DNA of 40,540 bases, taken from contig JAGASI010000017.1 of NCBI GenBank assembly GCA_017621845.1, positions 1 to 40,540 of the forward strand, in the 5' to 3' direction. Each line of letters opens with the position of its first letter. Position 1 is the first letter of the stretch. The notes under the pieces are model-generated. The model did not search any database, had not been told where the DNA came from, and saw only the letters and a program-made list of their open reading frames with translations. Positions 1 through 7,082 of the stretch are shown here, one piece after another. Position numbers and translations under genes: made by a program. The DNA comes from Muribaculaceae bacterium. Its GTDB lineage: Bacteria; Bacteroidota; Bacteroidia; Bacteroidales; Muribaculaceae.

Positions 1-94
1 AGGCGCCGAGTACGGGCGGAATATACATATGCACATTGGCATCTACCGTTTGCTACATTCTTGACAGTGATTGAAATTTACCAGATTTCTATGC

Positions 95-247
95 GTCAAT
101 AAAGAGCGTCGAGTAAACGCTTTTCCGAAATGTCTTTGCCATGGCAAAGCGCCAAGGCGATTACTTGGCAAGCCAAGCGGCAAGCCGATTACAGTCACAG
201 TCCCACCCACATAGCCCTTGACCGGGGCTTCTGCTGTGGCGGTCTGC
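95..247 (-). ncRNA. Candidate structured small RNA, unknown family
   Basis: No convincing protein gene is visible here. On the minus strand a TAATTTTG (253-260) matches the Bacteroidetes -7 element TAnnTTTG. The roughly 150 nt that follow fold into several hairpins. One is a two-part stem, CCACA/TGTGG outside GCCC/GGGC (207-239). Another is CTTGG/CCAAG (164-177). A third is a perfect 16-bp palindrome centred on CCATGG (134-149). Last comes a short AGCGT/ACGCT hairpin (105-121) followed on the minus strand by CTTTATT, which could terminate the transcript. I do not recognise the family. The alternative is a leader of a gene lying left of the window, or chance palindromes. Confidence 0.3.
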
Positions 248-252
248 AACTG

Positions 253-260
253 CAAAATTA
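253..260 (-). promoter_or_regulatory. Putative -7 element (TAATTTTG)
   Basis: It matches TAnnTTTG exactly. The position expected for the -33 element holds ATTG instead of TTTG, at 19-nt spacing. It would start the candidate RNA to its left at about base 246. Confidence 0.35.
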
Positions 261-377
261 GCGAAATTATTTAGAATAACAATATTACACTCTAAAGCAT
301 TGGCACCGTCGCGGAATGGCGCGTGGGGTATCTCTCTCTCTATTCTCTGTTGAGTATAAGCTATAGCATAAAGTGAT

Positions 378-495
378 TCAGAATACCTCTGATTTAGGGC
401 CGTTGGCGATTGTGTCTATTTCGTCGGCGATTTCGTCGGAGGGGGGGGTAGTCCATGAAGGTCTTTGGGATCTTGTGGCCGCTGAGGTGCATCAT
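378..495 (-). pseudogene. Remnant of tyrosine recombinase (integrase) C-terminus, frameshifted
   Basis: Read from 495 leftwards, the minus strand encodes about 38 residues if one base is removed from the eight-G run at 441-448. The first half contains MMHLSGHKIPKTFMDY. This matches the general pattern of the last catalytic block of tyrosine recombinases (I-x-x-x-S/T-G-H-K, then F-x-x-Y, with the nucleophilic Tyr). The second half, in the shifted frame, reads DEIADEIDTIA and ends in a stop at 378. Upstream, the same frame is closed by a stop codon within about 40 bases, so the rest of the enzyme is gone or unrecognisable. Codon use in the remnant is normal for the window. A decayed integrase is my inference; a chance match over so short a stretch is possible. 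Confidence 0.4.
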
Positions 496-674
496 CTGGA
501 TGGTGGTGTATGGTGTGGGAAGCTGTTATTTTATGTATTTATCGACCCGCAGCAGATGATTTTGTCACCTCACCGTCAGCGTTTACTATCTTTTGAACAT
601 TCCTACGTTGACGCCCCCATCGCGCTTGTCTGTATCGTGTGACCGGCTCTTATATATTCCGTAAAATGAATTTA

Positions 675-713
675 GCGCTCCTGTAAGGCTGAAAGACAGT
701 CTTGCAGGAGCGC
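675..713 (-). terminator. Terminator hairpin downstream of rbr
   Basis: The arms (675-687 and 701-713) pair over 13 positions with one G-U. On the minus strand the hairpin is followed by TAAATTCATTTT. It lies about 50 bases beyond the rbr stop codon. Confidence 0.65.
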
Positions 714-765
714 GTGTTGATGTGTGTTTATTAGGTGTAGATATCTGATAGGGAGGGGGACCCGA

Positions 766-1308
766 TTAATAGTTCTTGGCTTCCAATTCAAAGAAGCTTT
801 GGGCGTGGGCACATACGGGGCAGGCCAAAGGTGCCTTTTTGCCGATTACGATGTGTCCGCAGTTGCGACATACCCATACTCTGTCGTCTTCACGAGAGAA
901 TACAATTCCTTCCTCGATATTGGCGAGCAGACGGCGGTAGCGTTCCTCGTGATGACGTTCGATAGCGGCTACAGCGCGGAATTTGGCGGCAATATGAGTG
1001 AAGCCTTCTTCCTCGGCTTCGGCGGCCATGCGGTCATACATGTCGGTCCATTCATAATTTTCACCCTCGGCGGCATCACGCAGGTTGTCCATAGTCTCGG
1101 GCACGTTGCCTCCGTGGAGCAGCTTGAACCAGAGCTTGGCATGTTCCTTCTCATTGTGGGCTGTCTCCTCAAAGATAGCGGCAATTTGCTCGTATCCGTC
1201 TTTGCGCGCTTTGGATGCATAGTAGCTGTATTTGTTGCGAGCCTGAGATTCGCCGGCAAAAGCCTCCATCAGGTTTTTCTCTGTTTTGGTTCCTTTCAAT
1301 TCTTTCAT
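766..1308 (-). CDS. rbr: Rubrerythrin
   Basis: 180 residues, close to the usual family length of about 190. The N-terminal ferritin-like four-helix domain carries the diiron ligands expected of the family: E20, E53, H56, E97 and the IERHHEE segment near 116-122. The C-terminal rubredoxin-like domain has two CxxC knuckles (C147/C150 and C163/C166) that hold one iron. Rubrerythrins reduce hydrogen peroxide in the cytoplasm of anaerobes, using electrons passed through the rubredoxin site. The gene starts 38 bases after the stop codon of the Fur-family regulator and shows no promoter of its own, so the two are probably one peroxide-response operon. Confidence 0.95.
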   Translation of the reverse strand: MKELKGTKTEKNLMEAFAGESQARNKYSYYASKARKDGYEQIAAIFEETAHNEKEHAKLWFKLLHGGNVPETMDNLRDAAEGENYEWTDMYDRMAAEAEEEGFTHIAAKFRAVAAIERHHEERYRRLLANIEEGIVFSREDDRVWVCRNCGHIVIGKKAPLACPVCAHAQSFFELEAKNY

Positions 1309-1346
1309 TGTAAAATAATATTTTAGATGATTAATAATTTGTTCGG

Positions 1347-1772
1347 TTAATTTTCAGTGCACTCGGGACATATTCCCTTGATATAAACATCGATGCTCTC
1401 GACTCTATATTTATCGGACATGGCTCTCAGAAGGTCCTGTGTGACAGATATATCGTATATCTTCCCACAGTGCCTGCACATAAAATGGCCATGAGACGGT
1501 TGAAGCGCCAGGTCATAGCGCGTTACTCCGCTTTCTATCTCCAGTTCCCTCAAGATGCCGCTGTCAACAAGCGTGTGCAACGAATTATATACTGTTGCTC
1601 GAGAGAGAGAGGGGAAATTATTGGCTATAGACGAAAAAATCTCGTCGGCGGTAGGATGGGTTCTTTTGTCAGCCACGTGGCCCAGGACAGCCATACGCTG
1701 GACAGAGGGGCGTACATTGAACCTATGAAGTATGTCGGCCAACTGAGTGGGCGAATATAGAGTAGTCTGCAT
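1347..1772 (-). CDS. perR: Fur-family regulator, PerR-like
   Basis: 141 residues from the chosen ATG at 1772. It has an N-terminal winged-helix DNA-binding domain ([12 protein letters not shown], then the helix [18 protein letters not shown]). The C-terminal metal-binding and dimerisation domain has [11 protein letters not shown] and a terminal CPEC, the two CxxC motifs of the structural zinc site. The open frame extends 18 codons further to an ATG at 1826, but a perfect -7 promoter element and a large inverted repeat lie inside that extension, so translation must begin downstream at 1772. PerR rather than Fur is inferred from co-transcription with rubrerythrin; the metal-selecting residue was not tested. 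Confidence 0.88.
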   Translation of the reverse strand: MQTTLYSPTQLADILHRFNVRPSVQRMAVLGHVADKRTHPTADEIFSSIANNFPSLSRATVYNSLHTLVDSGILRELEIESGVTRYDLALQPSHGHFMCRHCGKIYDISVTQDLLRAMSDKYRVESIDVYIKGICPECTEN

Positions 1773-1787
1773 CGGTTTGTTAACATA

Positions 1788-1821
1788 ATTAGAATGATAC
1801 AAAGTTAGTATCAATTCTAAT
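1788..1821 (-). promoter_or_regulatory. perR-rbr promoter overlapped by a palindromic operator
   Basis: On the minus strand TAACTTTG (1800-1807) is an exact -7 element, with ATTG about 20 nt upstream as the -33. It sits in the middle of an inverted repeat whose arms read ATTAGAATTGATAC and, on the other strand, ATTAGAATGATAC. AT-rich inverted repeats of this kind are typical Fur/PerR binding sites. The overlap with the -7 element suggests autorepression, with release by peroxide. Confidence 0.7.
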
Positions 1822-2033
1822 TCCATGCAATATGTATAAGGTTAAAAAAACATAAACAAGCGGGGGCGCACCGGCCCATCTACCCACACCTCATCCAATT
1901 CCATAACTATACCGTGGCAGTCAGACACAGAAAACAATATCCTCCCACCTAAAATTTTGTTTCACAGCAATAATACATATCCCTACCCATCAGGCTAATA
2001 GAAGGCAAGAGTAAGGCCGGCCCCTCCCCCAAG

Positions 2034-2129
2034 AAAAATCAATCGGACAAACAAATTTATGATTGCTTATCCGATTGATTGTCTCTTATTTTCGTGCCTG
2101 CACGCGATTAATATTCGTCTTCGTTGAAA
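2034..2129. repeat. Left copy of cassette-flanking direct repeat
   Basis: It aligns over about 95 bases with 4943-5037. It shares the terminator stem (TCAATCGGACAAAC ... TTATCCGATTGAT) with a different loop, and ends in an exact 19-base block AATATTCGTCTTCGTTGAA. On the minus strand that block spells FNEDEY plus stop, the last residues of the DUF2795-like protein. Homology stops there, so this copy is a truncated gene end. Confidence 0.75.
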
Positions 2130-2387
2130 CGTAATTTATATACTTATAATCAATATCTTAAATGTTTTTACACTACCGTTAGCCAAACAAACCGCGCTAT
2201 CTGAGGCTATCAGAGGCGATTGGACAAACAAAATAACCTGATTATGACAAAACATTGGTCAAACAAACTCAGTCGGTCAAAAACACTAGTAATACTTTTT
2301 CAATAGTAGAGTTTGTATCGGCATTTTTGCAAAAATTACCGATATTGCGGTAGTATTGACTTGGTTATTCGATTTTAGAAGATTTAT

Positions 2388-2416
2388 TATGTTTGAATTA
2401 ATATTACATGTAATAT
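2388..2416 (+). promoter_or_regulatory. Upstream -7 element with 16-bp palindromic operator-like site
   Basis: TATGTTTG (2388-2395) is followed by the perfect palindrome ATATTACATGTAATAT (2401-2416). The surroundings of this -7 element resemble those of the second one at 2473, as if the promoter had been duplicated. The palindrome would lie just downstream of the upstream start site, a common repressor position. The regulator is unknown. Confidence 0.4.
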
Positions 2417-2448
2417 CAAGCGTATTATTTTATATTAAAGTTACAAAC

Positions 2449-2480
2449 TTTGTGAAATTAAGAAAATTTTATTATGTTTG
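2449..2480 (+). promoter_or_regulatory. Promoter of the AAA ATPase gene
   Basis: TTTG at 2449-2452, 20 bases, then TATGTTTG at 2473-2480. Both elements match the Bacteroidetes consensus. Transcription would begin about 10 bases before the ATG at 2498. Confidence 0.7.
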
Positions 2481-2497
2481 CAGTCTAAATTGTAATT

Positions 2498-3943
2498 ATG
2501 AAAAATATATCGGAACTTTTAGAGGAACAAATTATAAAGAGAATGGTGACGGACAACCCATGGTGGTCGTCTGATTCTGTCCCTGAATTCTATACAAAAA
2601 TGCCACACCGCGCATATCTTCAAGACTTTTACAATGAAGTCTCGGATCTAGAAATGCGCCGTGCCGTAATATTGATGGGACCACGCCGAGTAGGGAAGAC
2701 CGTGATGATTTTCCATAGTATCGAACAATTACTTAAAAGCGGTGTTGACAGCAAGAAAATAATATACATTTCTATAGATACCCCTATATATAATAATGTT
2801 TCGTTAGAGAACTTATTCCTATATGCCCGCACAGCCCTAAAAAATCCTGATGACAAGGACGGCTTCTATGTTTTTTTCGATGAAATTCAATATCTTAAAA
2901 ATTGGGAAGTCCATCTTAAATCGTTGGTCGATTCCTTTAGGGGAAATAAATTCGTTGGGTCAGGCTCCGCGGCTGCTGCATTGAAAATGAAAAGTATTGA
3001 AAGCGGTGCAGGTAGATTCACCGACTTCATGCTTCCTCCTCTAACATTTAGCGAATTCCTCAACTTCAATGGACGACAATCCCTAATTGTCCCTTCTAAA
3101 AACGGGATAACCCCGATTGACACTATAGATATAGATGCCTTAAACAGATTATACATCGACTATATTAATTATGGTGGCTACCCAGAGGTGGTATTTTCTG
3201 AAAAAATAAGACAGAATCCAGGCCAATACATTAAGAATGATATTATTGATAAAGTTTTGTTAAGAGACTTACCGAGTTTGTATGGTATTTCTGACATTCA
3301 AGAATTAAATCAGCTCTTTGTTCATATCGCATTCCGTTCAGGAAATGAATTTTCTTATGAAGGGCTTTCATCAGAATCCGGGATTCGAAAGGACGTCATA
3401 CGAAAATATCTTGAATATCTCCAGGCCGCATTTCTGATTAAAGTTGTCAATAAGATTGATCAAAATGCAAAAAGACTGAAAAAAGTGATGTCATTCAAGA
3501 TTTATCTTACCAATCCATCATTGCGGTGTGCCTTGTTTTCTCCAGTAGGTGATGATGACGATATGCTTGGTAGCATGGTTGAAACTGCCATATTTTCTCA
3601 ATTGATTCAAAGAGGAGAATCTAATTTCTATTACTCCAACTGGACAAAAGGGCGAGAAAAAGGAGAGGTGGATATTGTATGGGTAAATCAAGCGACACAA
3701 AAAGCATCTTCGATTGCAGAAATTAAATGGACGGACCGATTTGCCAAGAATCCAACAGAACTGAAATCGCTGTTAAGTTTTGTCAATGCCAATAAGGGTT
3801 TAAGGAAAATAATTGTTACCTCCAAGACCGAAATAAGTTCTTATAATCTTGATGCCGGAGAAACCATTATTTTTATCCCGGCTGCGCTCTACTCATTATG
3901 TGTAATGGGCAGTACCCTCAAGAGTAATAATGCGCAACTGTAA
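2498..3943 (+). CDS. AAA ATPase with DUF4143-type C-terminus
   Basis: 481 residues, normal for the family. The N-terminal AAA_14-type domain has Walker A GPRRVGKT (61-68), Walker B VFFDEIQ (125-131) and a sensor-like GSGSAAA segment (154-160). A middle helical region follows. The C-terminal domain contains GEVDIVW near 389-395 and AEIKW near 406-410, the spacing expected of a PD-(D/E)xK nuclease fold. Proteins of this family are frequent, often multi-copy, in Bacteroidetes and archaea, and their role is unsettled. The gene is much more AT-rich than its neighbours and lies inside a repeat-flanked segment. The start follows a perfect promoter closely. Whether the nuclease-like domain is active is unknown. 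Confidence 0.85.
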   Translation: MKNISELLEEQIIKRMVTDNPWWSSDSVPEFYTKMPHRAYLQDFYNEVSDLEMRRAVILMGPRRVGKTVMIFHSIEQLLKSGVDSKKIIYISIDTPIYNNVSLENLFLYARTALKNPDDKDGFYVFFDEIQYLKNWEVHLKSLVDSFRGNKFVGSGSAAAALKMKSIESGAGRFTDFMLPPLTFSEFLNFNGRQSLIVPSKNGITPIDTIDIDALNRLYIDYINYGGYPEVVFSEKIRQNPGQYIKNDIIDKVLLRDLPSLYGISDIQELNQLFVHIAFRSGNEFSYEGLSSESGIRKDVIRKYLEYLQAAFLIKVVNKIDQNAKRLKKVMSFKIYLTNPSLRCALFSPVGDDDDMLGSMVETAIFSQLIQRGESNFYYSNWTKGREKGEVDIVWVNQATQKASSIAEIKWTDRFAKNPTELKSLLSFVNANKGLRKIIVTSKTEISSYNLDAGETIIFIPAALYSLCVMGSTLKSNNAQL

Positions 3944-3972
3944 AAACAAGGTGAAATTTTTACCCTGTTTTT
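3942..3972 (+). terminator. Terminator of the AAA ATPase gene
   Basis: The stem AAAAACAAGGT / ACCCTGTTTTT (one mismatch) begins at the stop codon and ends in a T-run on the plus strand. Confidence 0.65.
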
Positions 3973-4105
3973 GCGAGTCGATTTATTTAATTGATATTGA
4001 TATATTTAGCTTGTAAAATCAAGAAGGGTTCACAAGTAATATTCGTAAAAGGAATTTGTCTGGAAGTATCTTATTAATGTCTGCACAACAAGTTATAAAC
4101 AATCG

Positions 4106-4549
4106 ATGAAAAAACAAACACCGCCAAATCTTCCAAAGCGCAACCATACGGTTGTGGTCCCCAATTTCTTTGGGGAAGGAAAAAACCTCGAAGCATGGCA
4201 ACTCGGATGGCAACCAGAGAATCGCATGGAGACAAAATCTTCGGTCTCAAAGAAGATTTTCAACACCTATGTGCAGATTGGCCACTTCAATATGATTTTT
4301 TATTATGTTGAGGATGGAAATTTTTATGGTATTCATGCTGAAAACTGTCCCATGCCAGTTTTTAGATTCAAAAAAGAGGTAGATAGATATCCTATTTATC
4401 AGATCGAGAATCAAGATACTCACGACTATGCAAAGGGAGAAATCCTCTACATGGTACCATGTGATAAGAGTGTCTGGGATACCGTCAAAATTGACGGCAA
4501 GTCGCTTGAAGAGGTACTGCAGAACTCATACATTGTCAACATTAGTTGA
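4106..4549 (+). CDS. Hypothetical protein in the AT-rich cassette
   Basis: 147 residues, not recognised. There is no signal peptide and no membrane segment. The N-terminus is basic and proline-rich (MKKQTPPNLPKR), followed by a mixed sequence rich in aromatic residues (NMIFYYVEDGNFYGIHAENC), suggesting a small globular cytoplasmic protein of mostly beta structure. It lies 160 bases after the AAA ATPase gene, beyond a terminator. I see no good TAnnTTTG promoter before it. Base composition is AT-rich like the ATPase gene and unlike the rest of the window, so the two probably arrived together. Function unknown. Confidence 0.6.
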   Translation: MKKQTPPNLPKRNHTVVVPNFFGEGKNLEAWQLGWQPENRMETKSSVSKKIFNTYVQIGHFNMIFYYVEDGNFYGIHAENCPMPVFRFKKEVDRYPIYQIENQDTHDYAKGEILYMVPCDKSVWDTVKIDGKSLEEVLQNSYIVNIS

Positions 4550-4942
4550 TAGCAAACAGAATCTAACCAACAATAGCGACACCAATTCTATCGCTGGTTT
4601 ACTGCAAATCACACTTGTATTTCCTGCTTTTGGCCAAATAATGTTGTCACTCAGTGTCATTCTCTGACAACAGACAGAAAGAGGAAATCGTAGTTATATC
4701 CTTGAAATAAATTGAGTTACAAATTTGACATATGGAATACTCTTCTTCCTCAAGTATGACAGTGTATACTCTATCCCTCAGGAGGATTTCGGAGGATAAA
4801 ATCAGGAGCATATCTCAGTATTCACGAAGAAGGGGATTGGACATGTATTTTAGCCAAACAAAACCGAATTTTGGAATTTATGAAAATGTTATGAACTTAA
4901 TCATCAGCTGCTTACAAAATCCGTATTTGTTTGGCTAAAACA
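4550..4942. other. Gene-poor right end of the AT-rich cassette
   Basis: No convincing gene. A 69-codon open frame (4732-4938) has a serine run at its start, no recognisable promoter, and ends inside an inverted repeat, so I do not call it. The only clear structure is that inverted repeat at 4848-4939. Confidence 0.5.
4848..4939. repeat. Inverted repeat with TAGCCAAACAAA arms
   Basis: The 12-mer TAGCCAAACAAA at 4851-4862 is repeated in perfect inversion at 4926-4937, with further partial pairing inward. The same 12-mer occurs a third time at 2180-2191, just inside the left flanking repeat. The motif therefore marks both ends of the segment carrying the ATPase gene. Confidence 0.6.
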
Positions 4943-5037
4943 TAAAAAAATCAATCGGACAAACAGCCCGCGTTTATCCGATTGATGGTCTTTTGTTTAA
5001 GTGCCGCCAGGCAATCAATATTCGTCTTCGTTGAAGA
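4943..5037. repeat. Right copy of cassette-flanking direct repeat
   Basis: It overlaps the 3' end and terminator of the intact DUF2795-like gene. See the left copy at 2034-2129 for the alignment. Confidence 0.75.
4944..4985 (-). terminator. Terminator of the DUF2795-like gene
   Basis: Arms 4951-4964 and 4972-4985 pair over 14 bases (one G-U) and are followed on the minus strand by seven T. This is a textbook intrinsic terminator, 30 bases after the stop codon. Confidence 0.85.
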
Positions 5038-5236
5038 AGAAGTCTTCTTTGGAGGGGTAGTCGGGCCAGATGTCTTCTATACATTCATAGGTGTCGCCTT
5101 CGTCTTCGATTTCCTGGAGGTTTTCGATTACCTCGAGGGGTGCGCCTGAACGCATGGCGTAGTCGATGAGCTCGTCTTTGGTAGCGGGCCATGGTGCGTC
5201 TTCAAGTTTGGATGCTAATTCGAGTGTCCAGTACAT
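5015..5236 (-). CDS. Small acidic DUF2795-like protein
   Basis: 73 residues, strongly acidic towards the C-terminus (EDEGDTYECIEDIWPDY, ending FFFNEDEY). The N-terminal part LASKLEDAPWPATKDELIDYAMRSGAP matches what I recall of short conserved Bacteroidales proteins annotated as DUF2795. It is soluble, with no signal peptide. The gene is monocistronic, with its own promoter about 85 bases upstream and a strong terminator. Function is unknown; such conserved acidic proteins may bind a partner protein or nucleic acid-binding surface, but nothing here tests that. A fragment of its 3' end is duplicated at 2034-2129. Confidence 0.8.
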   Translation of the reverse strand: MYWTLELASKLEDAPWPATKDELIDYAMRSGAPLEVIENLQEIEDEGDTYECIEDIWPDYPSKEDFFFNEDEY

Positions 5237-5320
5237 GGTTTATTGGTATTAATGATTATTTTCTTGTTTTTTCCCGGTGGGGGATGGGTTGTTGTGCTGA
5301 TGTTATTACCAACGGGTGTG

Positions 5321-5328
5321 CAAAGTTA
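5321..5328 (-). promoter_or_regulatory. -7 element of the DUF2795-like gene
   Basis: TAACTTTG on the minus strand with ATTG 20 bases upstream. It gives a leader of roughly 80 bases. The rest of this 329-base gene-free stretch (5329-5493) holds nothing I recognise. Confidence 0.65.
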
Positions 5329-5493
5329 GTATTTTTAGTTAAACTGACAATATGTTATGTCTTAAGACTTATAATTTAATGATGTTTAACGTAATGAGTG
5401 TGGGGCTGTATGGTTTACTGTTATGGGTGGGAGTGTATTGTGGTATTTCATTTAAGGAGGCTTAAGATAGTGGGAATTGGGGAGTCTGTAAAG

Positions 5494-5538
5494 TAGAGCA
5501 GGTCTTGGCTTATATCGCAATAGCCAAGTCCTGCTCTA
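5494..5538 (-). terminator. Terminator of the endA-tcdA-pduO operon
   Basis: 17-base arms (5494-5510 and 5522-5538) with one mismatch, 28 bases after the stop codon of the last small gene. It could also stop transcription from the opposite side. Confidence 0.75.
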
Positions 5539-5565
5539 TTGAATCTGATATGCTGACTTCTAAAT

Positions 5566-5796
5566 CTATCTGACAAGCACCTTCTTCCGGGCAATGATGT
5601 ATATGCCGGGGGACAGGGCGTCAATGTCGGCCTGTGTCGCGCTGTGTTTGATGCATATACCCTGTAAGTTATAGATATCTTGAGGGGAGTAGATGTCAAG
5701 GACGCTGTCTGTGGAGATGTCGTCGATGCCGCTTATGACGTTGCCGTCGGCTGTAACAGTGGCCGTGGATGGCGAGTATATCCGGTAGGTGGTCAT
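5566..5796 (-). CDS. Orphan sorting-tail-like mini-protein
   Basis: 76 residues from an ATG that overlaps the stop codon of the adenosyltransferase gene as ATGA, suggesting translational coupling. The C-terminal half (DIYNLQGICIKHSATQ ... LSPGIYIIARKKVLVR) closely resembles the last 40-60 residues of large secreted Bacteroidales proteins, where this kind of tail follows the functional domains and is thought to serve secretion or surface attachment. The same pattern ends the endonuclease I protein encoded upstream (LPQGLYIVVV ... RRVLVK). Here it stands alone, without signal peptide or cargo. It may be the relic of a deleted secreted protein or a real small gene. Confidence 0.55.
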   Translation of the reverse strand: MTTYRIYSPSTATVTADGNVISGIDDISTDSVLDIYSPQDIYNLQGICIKHSATQADIDALSPGIYIIARKKVLVR

Positions 5797-6338
5797 TGTT
5801 GCCAATATGTCTCGGGTGTGTGGTCTTGGTGGTTGATGTGACGGGCGAGGACAAAGAGGTAGTCTGAGAGTCGATTTATAAATTTAAGCCACAATGGGTT
5901 AATCGTAATCTGAGGGGATAGTATCGACAGTATTTGCCGCTCGGCACGGCGGGCGACAGTGCGGGCGATGTGGGCGTTGGCCGCATTTGGGGTTCCGCCC
6001 GGGAGTATGAATTGGTTGTGACGAGGCAGCGTGGCGTCTATCGCGTCGATAGCTTGTTCGAGTCGGGTTACAACAAGTGGAGTCGGAGGTGTGGGTTGCC
6101 ACTTGGATGATGCCTCGGTGGCGAGGGTGCTCCCAAGGTCAAAAAGCCGGTTTTGAACCCATGTCAGGAGTTCGGCCTGAGGGTCGTCGGCGGGGAGATT
6201 GGCGATTATAAGTCCAAGCCATGAGTTGAGCTCGTCGACAGTGCCATAGGCCTCGAGACGGGGAGAGTTTTTGGGAACGCGTGTTCCTCCTACCAATGAT
6301 GTGGTGCCGGCATCGCCGGTGGTGGTGTATATTTTCAT
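5793..6338 (-). CDS. PduO-type ATP:cob(I)alamin adenosyltransferase
   Basis: 181 residues, typical length. It has the N-terminal nucleotide-binding signature TTTGDAGTTSLVGG (4-17) and GTVDELNSWLG (32-42), and the later helices with RTVARRAERQ. The enzyme transfers the adenosyl group of ATP to the cobalt of cob(I)alamin to make coenzyme B12. In Bacteroidetes this usually serves methylmalonyl-CoA mutase, which is not in this window. It lies 21 bases after tcdA in the same operon and overlaps the next small gene by 4 bases. No cobalamin riboswitch is visible upstream. Confidence 0.9.
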   Translation of the reverse strand: MKIYTTTGDAGTTSLVGGTRVPKNSPRLEAYGTVDELNSWLGLIIANLPADDPQAELLTWVQNRLFDLGSTLATEASSKWQPTPPTPLVVTRLEQAIDAIDATLPRHNQFILPGGTPNAANAHIARTVARRAERQILSILSPQITINPLWLKFINRLSDYLFVLARHINHQDHTPETYWQQ

Positions 6339-6359
6339 TGTGCGTGGAATTTTGGTATA

Positions 6360-7082
6360 TTAAGATGTATGTTGAGCAATCTTGTTAATGATGATAGAGG
6401 CGAGTGTCATGCCAAATACGGCGGTGACCTGAATAAGAGAGCCGTTGGGCGAGCTGCCGTCATGGTCTTGGTGAGGCTCCAGGTTGGGGACAAGCTGGGG
6501 GGAGTATACACAGTAGAATTTGTGACGAGGAAATATTCCCGAGCGTTTGAATCGTTGTCTGAGAGCTCTCGCCAACGGGCACCCCTCGACTTTCCAGAAC
6601 TCGGCGATAGATACTCGCGTTGGCTCGGTCTTAAGGGCGGCTCCCATGCTTGAGACCAAGGTTGTGTCGGATGAAGTGGCACGAAGAATCAAGAGCGCCT
6701 TGTCAGCGAGAGAGTCGATGGCATCGACGACATAGTCATATTGACCAAGGTTAAACTCGTCGGCGGTCTCGGTATTATAGCGTTGGTTGACAGCTGTGAC
6801 ATGTGCCCGTGGGTTGATGTCGAGTATGCGACGGGCCATCACTTCTACTTTTGGCATACCTATGGTTGATTGCAAGGCAACGAGTTGGCGGTTGATGTTG
6901 GAGGGCGATACGACGTCGTTGTCGACAAGAGTGATGTTGCCTATTCCGGTGCGGGCAAGCGCTTCGGCACACCATGAGCCTACGCCTCCTATTCCAAACA
7001 CAATGACACTCATCCCGGACAGGCGCTGAGTGGCGTCTTGTCCGAGGAGTATCTGTGTGCGGTCATTAAATTGTTGTTCCAT
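6360..7082 (-). CDS. tcdA: tRNA threonylcarbamoyladenosine dehydratase
   Basis: 240 residues, an E1/ThiF/MoeB-like adenylating enzyme. It has the dinucleotide-binding glycine motif GIGGVGSW (30-37), the acidic DNDVV end of strand two and the conserved NINRQ (63-67). The shorter length and the ARALRQRFKRSGI segment fit TcdA (CsdL/YgdL) rather than MoeB or ThiF. It uses ATP to cyclise t6A37 of ANN-decoding tRNAs to ct6A. The ATG overlaps the stop codon of the endonuclease gene by one base (TAATG), so translation is probably coupled. The functional link to that secreted nuclease is not obvious. Confidence 0.88.
   Translation of the reverse strand: MEQQFNDRTQILLGQDATQRLSGMSVIVFGIGGVGSWCAEALARTGIGNITLVDNDVVSPSNINRQLVALQSTIGMPKVEVMARRILDINPRAHVTAVNQRYNTETADEFNLGQYDYVVDAIDSLADKALLILRATSSDTTLVSSMGAALKTEPTRVSIAEFWKVEGCPLARALRQRFKRSGIFPRHKFYCVYSPQLVPNLEPHQDHDGSSPNGSLIQVTAVFGMTLASIIINKIAQHTS

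Larger units (their letters stand above)
1827..2497. other. Intergenic stretch of 671 bases holding repeats and a promoter region
   Basis: No gene is visible. Bases 1830-2033 show nothing I recognise. Bases 2034-2129 are a degenerate copy of the terminator and last codons of the DUF2795-like gene at 5015-5236. Between 2180 and 2265 the motif CAAACAAA recurs three times in slightly different contexts (2180s, 2220s, 2256 onward). From about 2380 the DNA is very AT-rich and holds two TATGTTTG promoter elements and a 16-bp palindrome. Confidence 0.6.

Noticed and set aside
43..255. 70-codon minus-strand frame
   Set aside because: It starts with TTG right at a promoter element, matches no family I know, and crosses several strong palindromes; a structured RNA explains the region better.
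373..642. 89-codon plus-strand frame
   Set aside because: It runs opposite the recombinase-like remnant and has no recognisable motif.
724..1326. 200-codon plus-strand frame
   Set aside because: It is the antisense shadow of rubrerythrin, whose motifs are complete on the minus strand.
4732..4938. 68-residue plus-strand frame in the cassette
   Set aside because: Low-complexity start, no promoter, ends in an inverted repeat, no similarity recognised.
5797..6359. Possible cobalamin riboswitch for the adenosyltransferase
   Set aside because: The gap to tcdA is 21 bases; there is no space or B12-box-like sequence.
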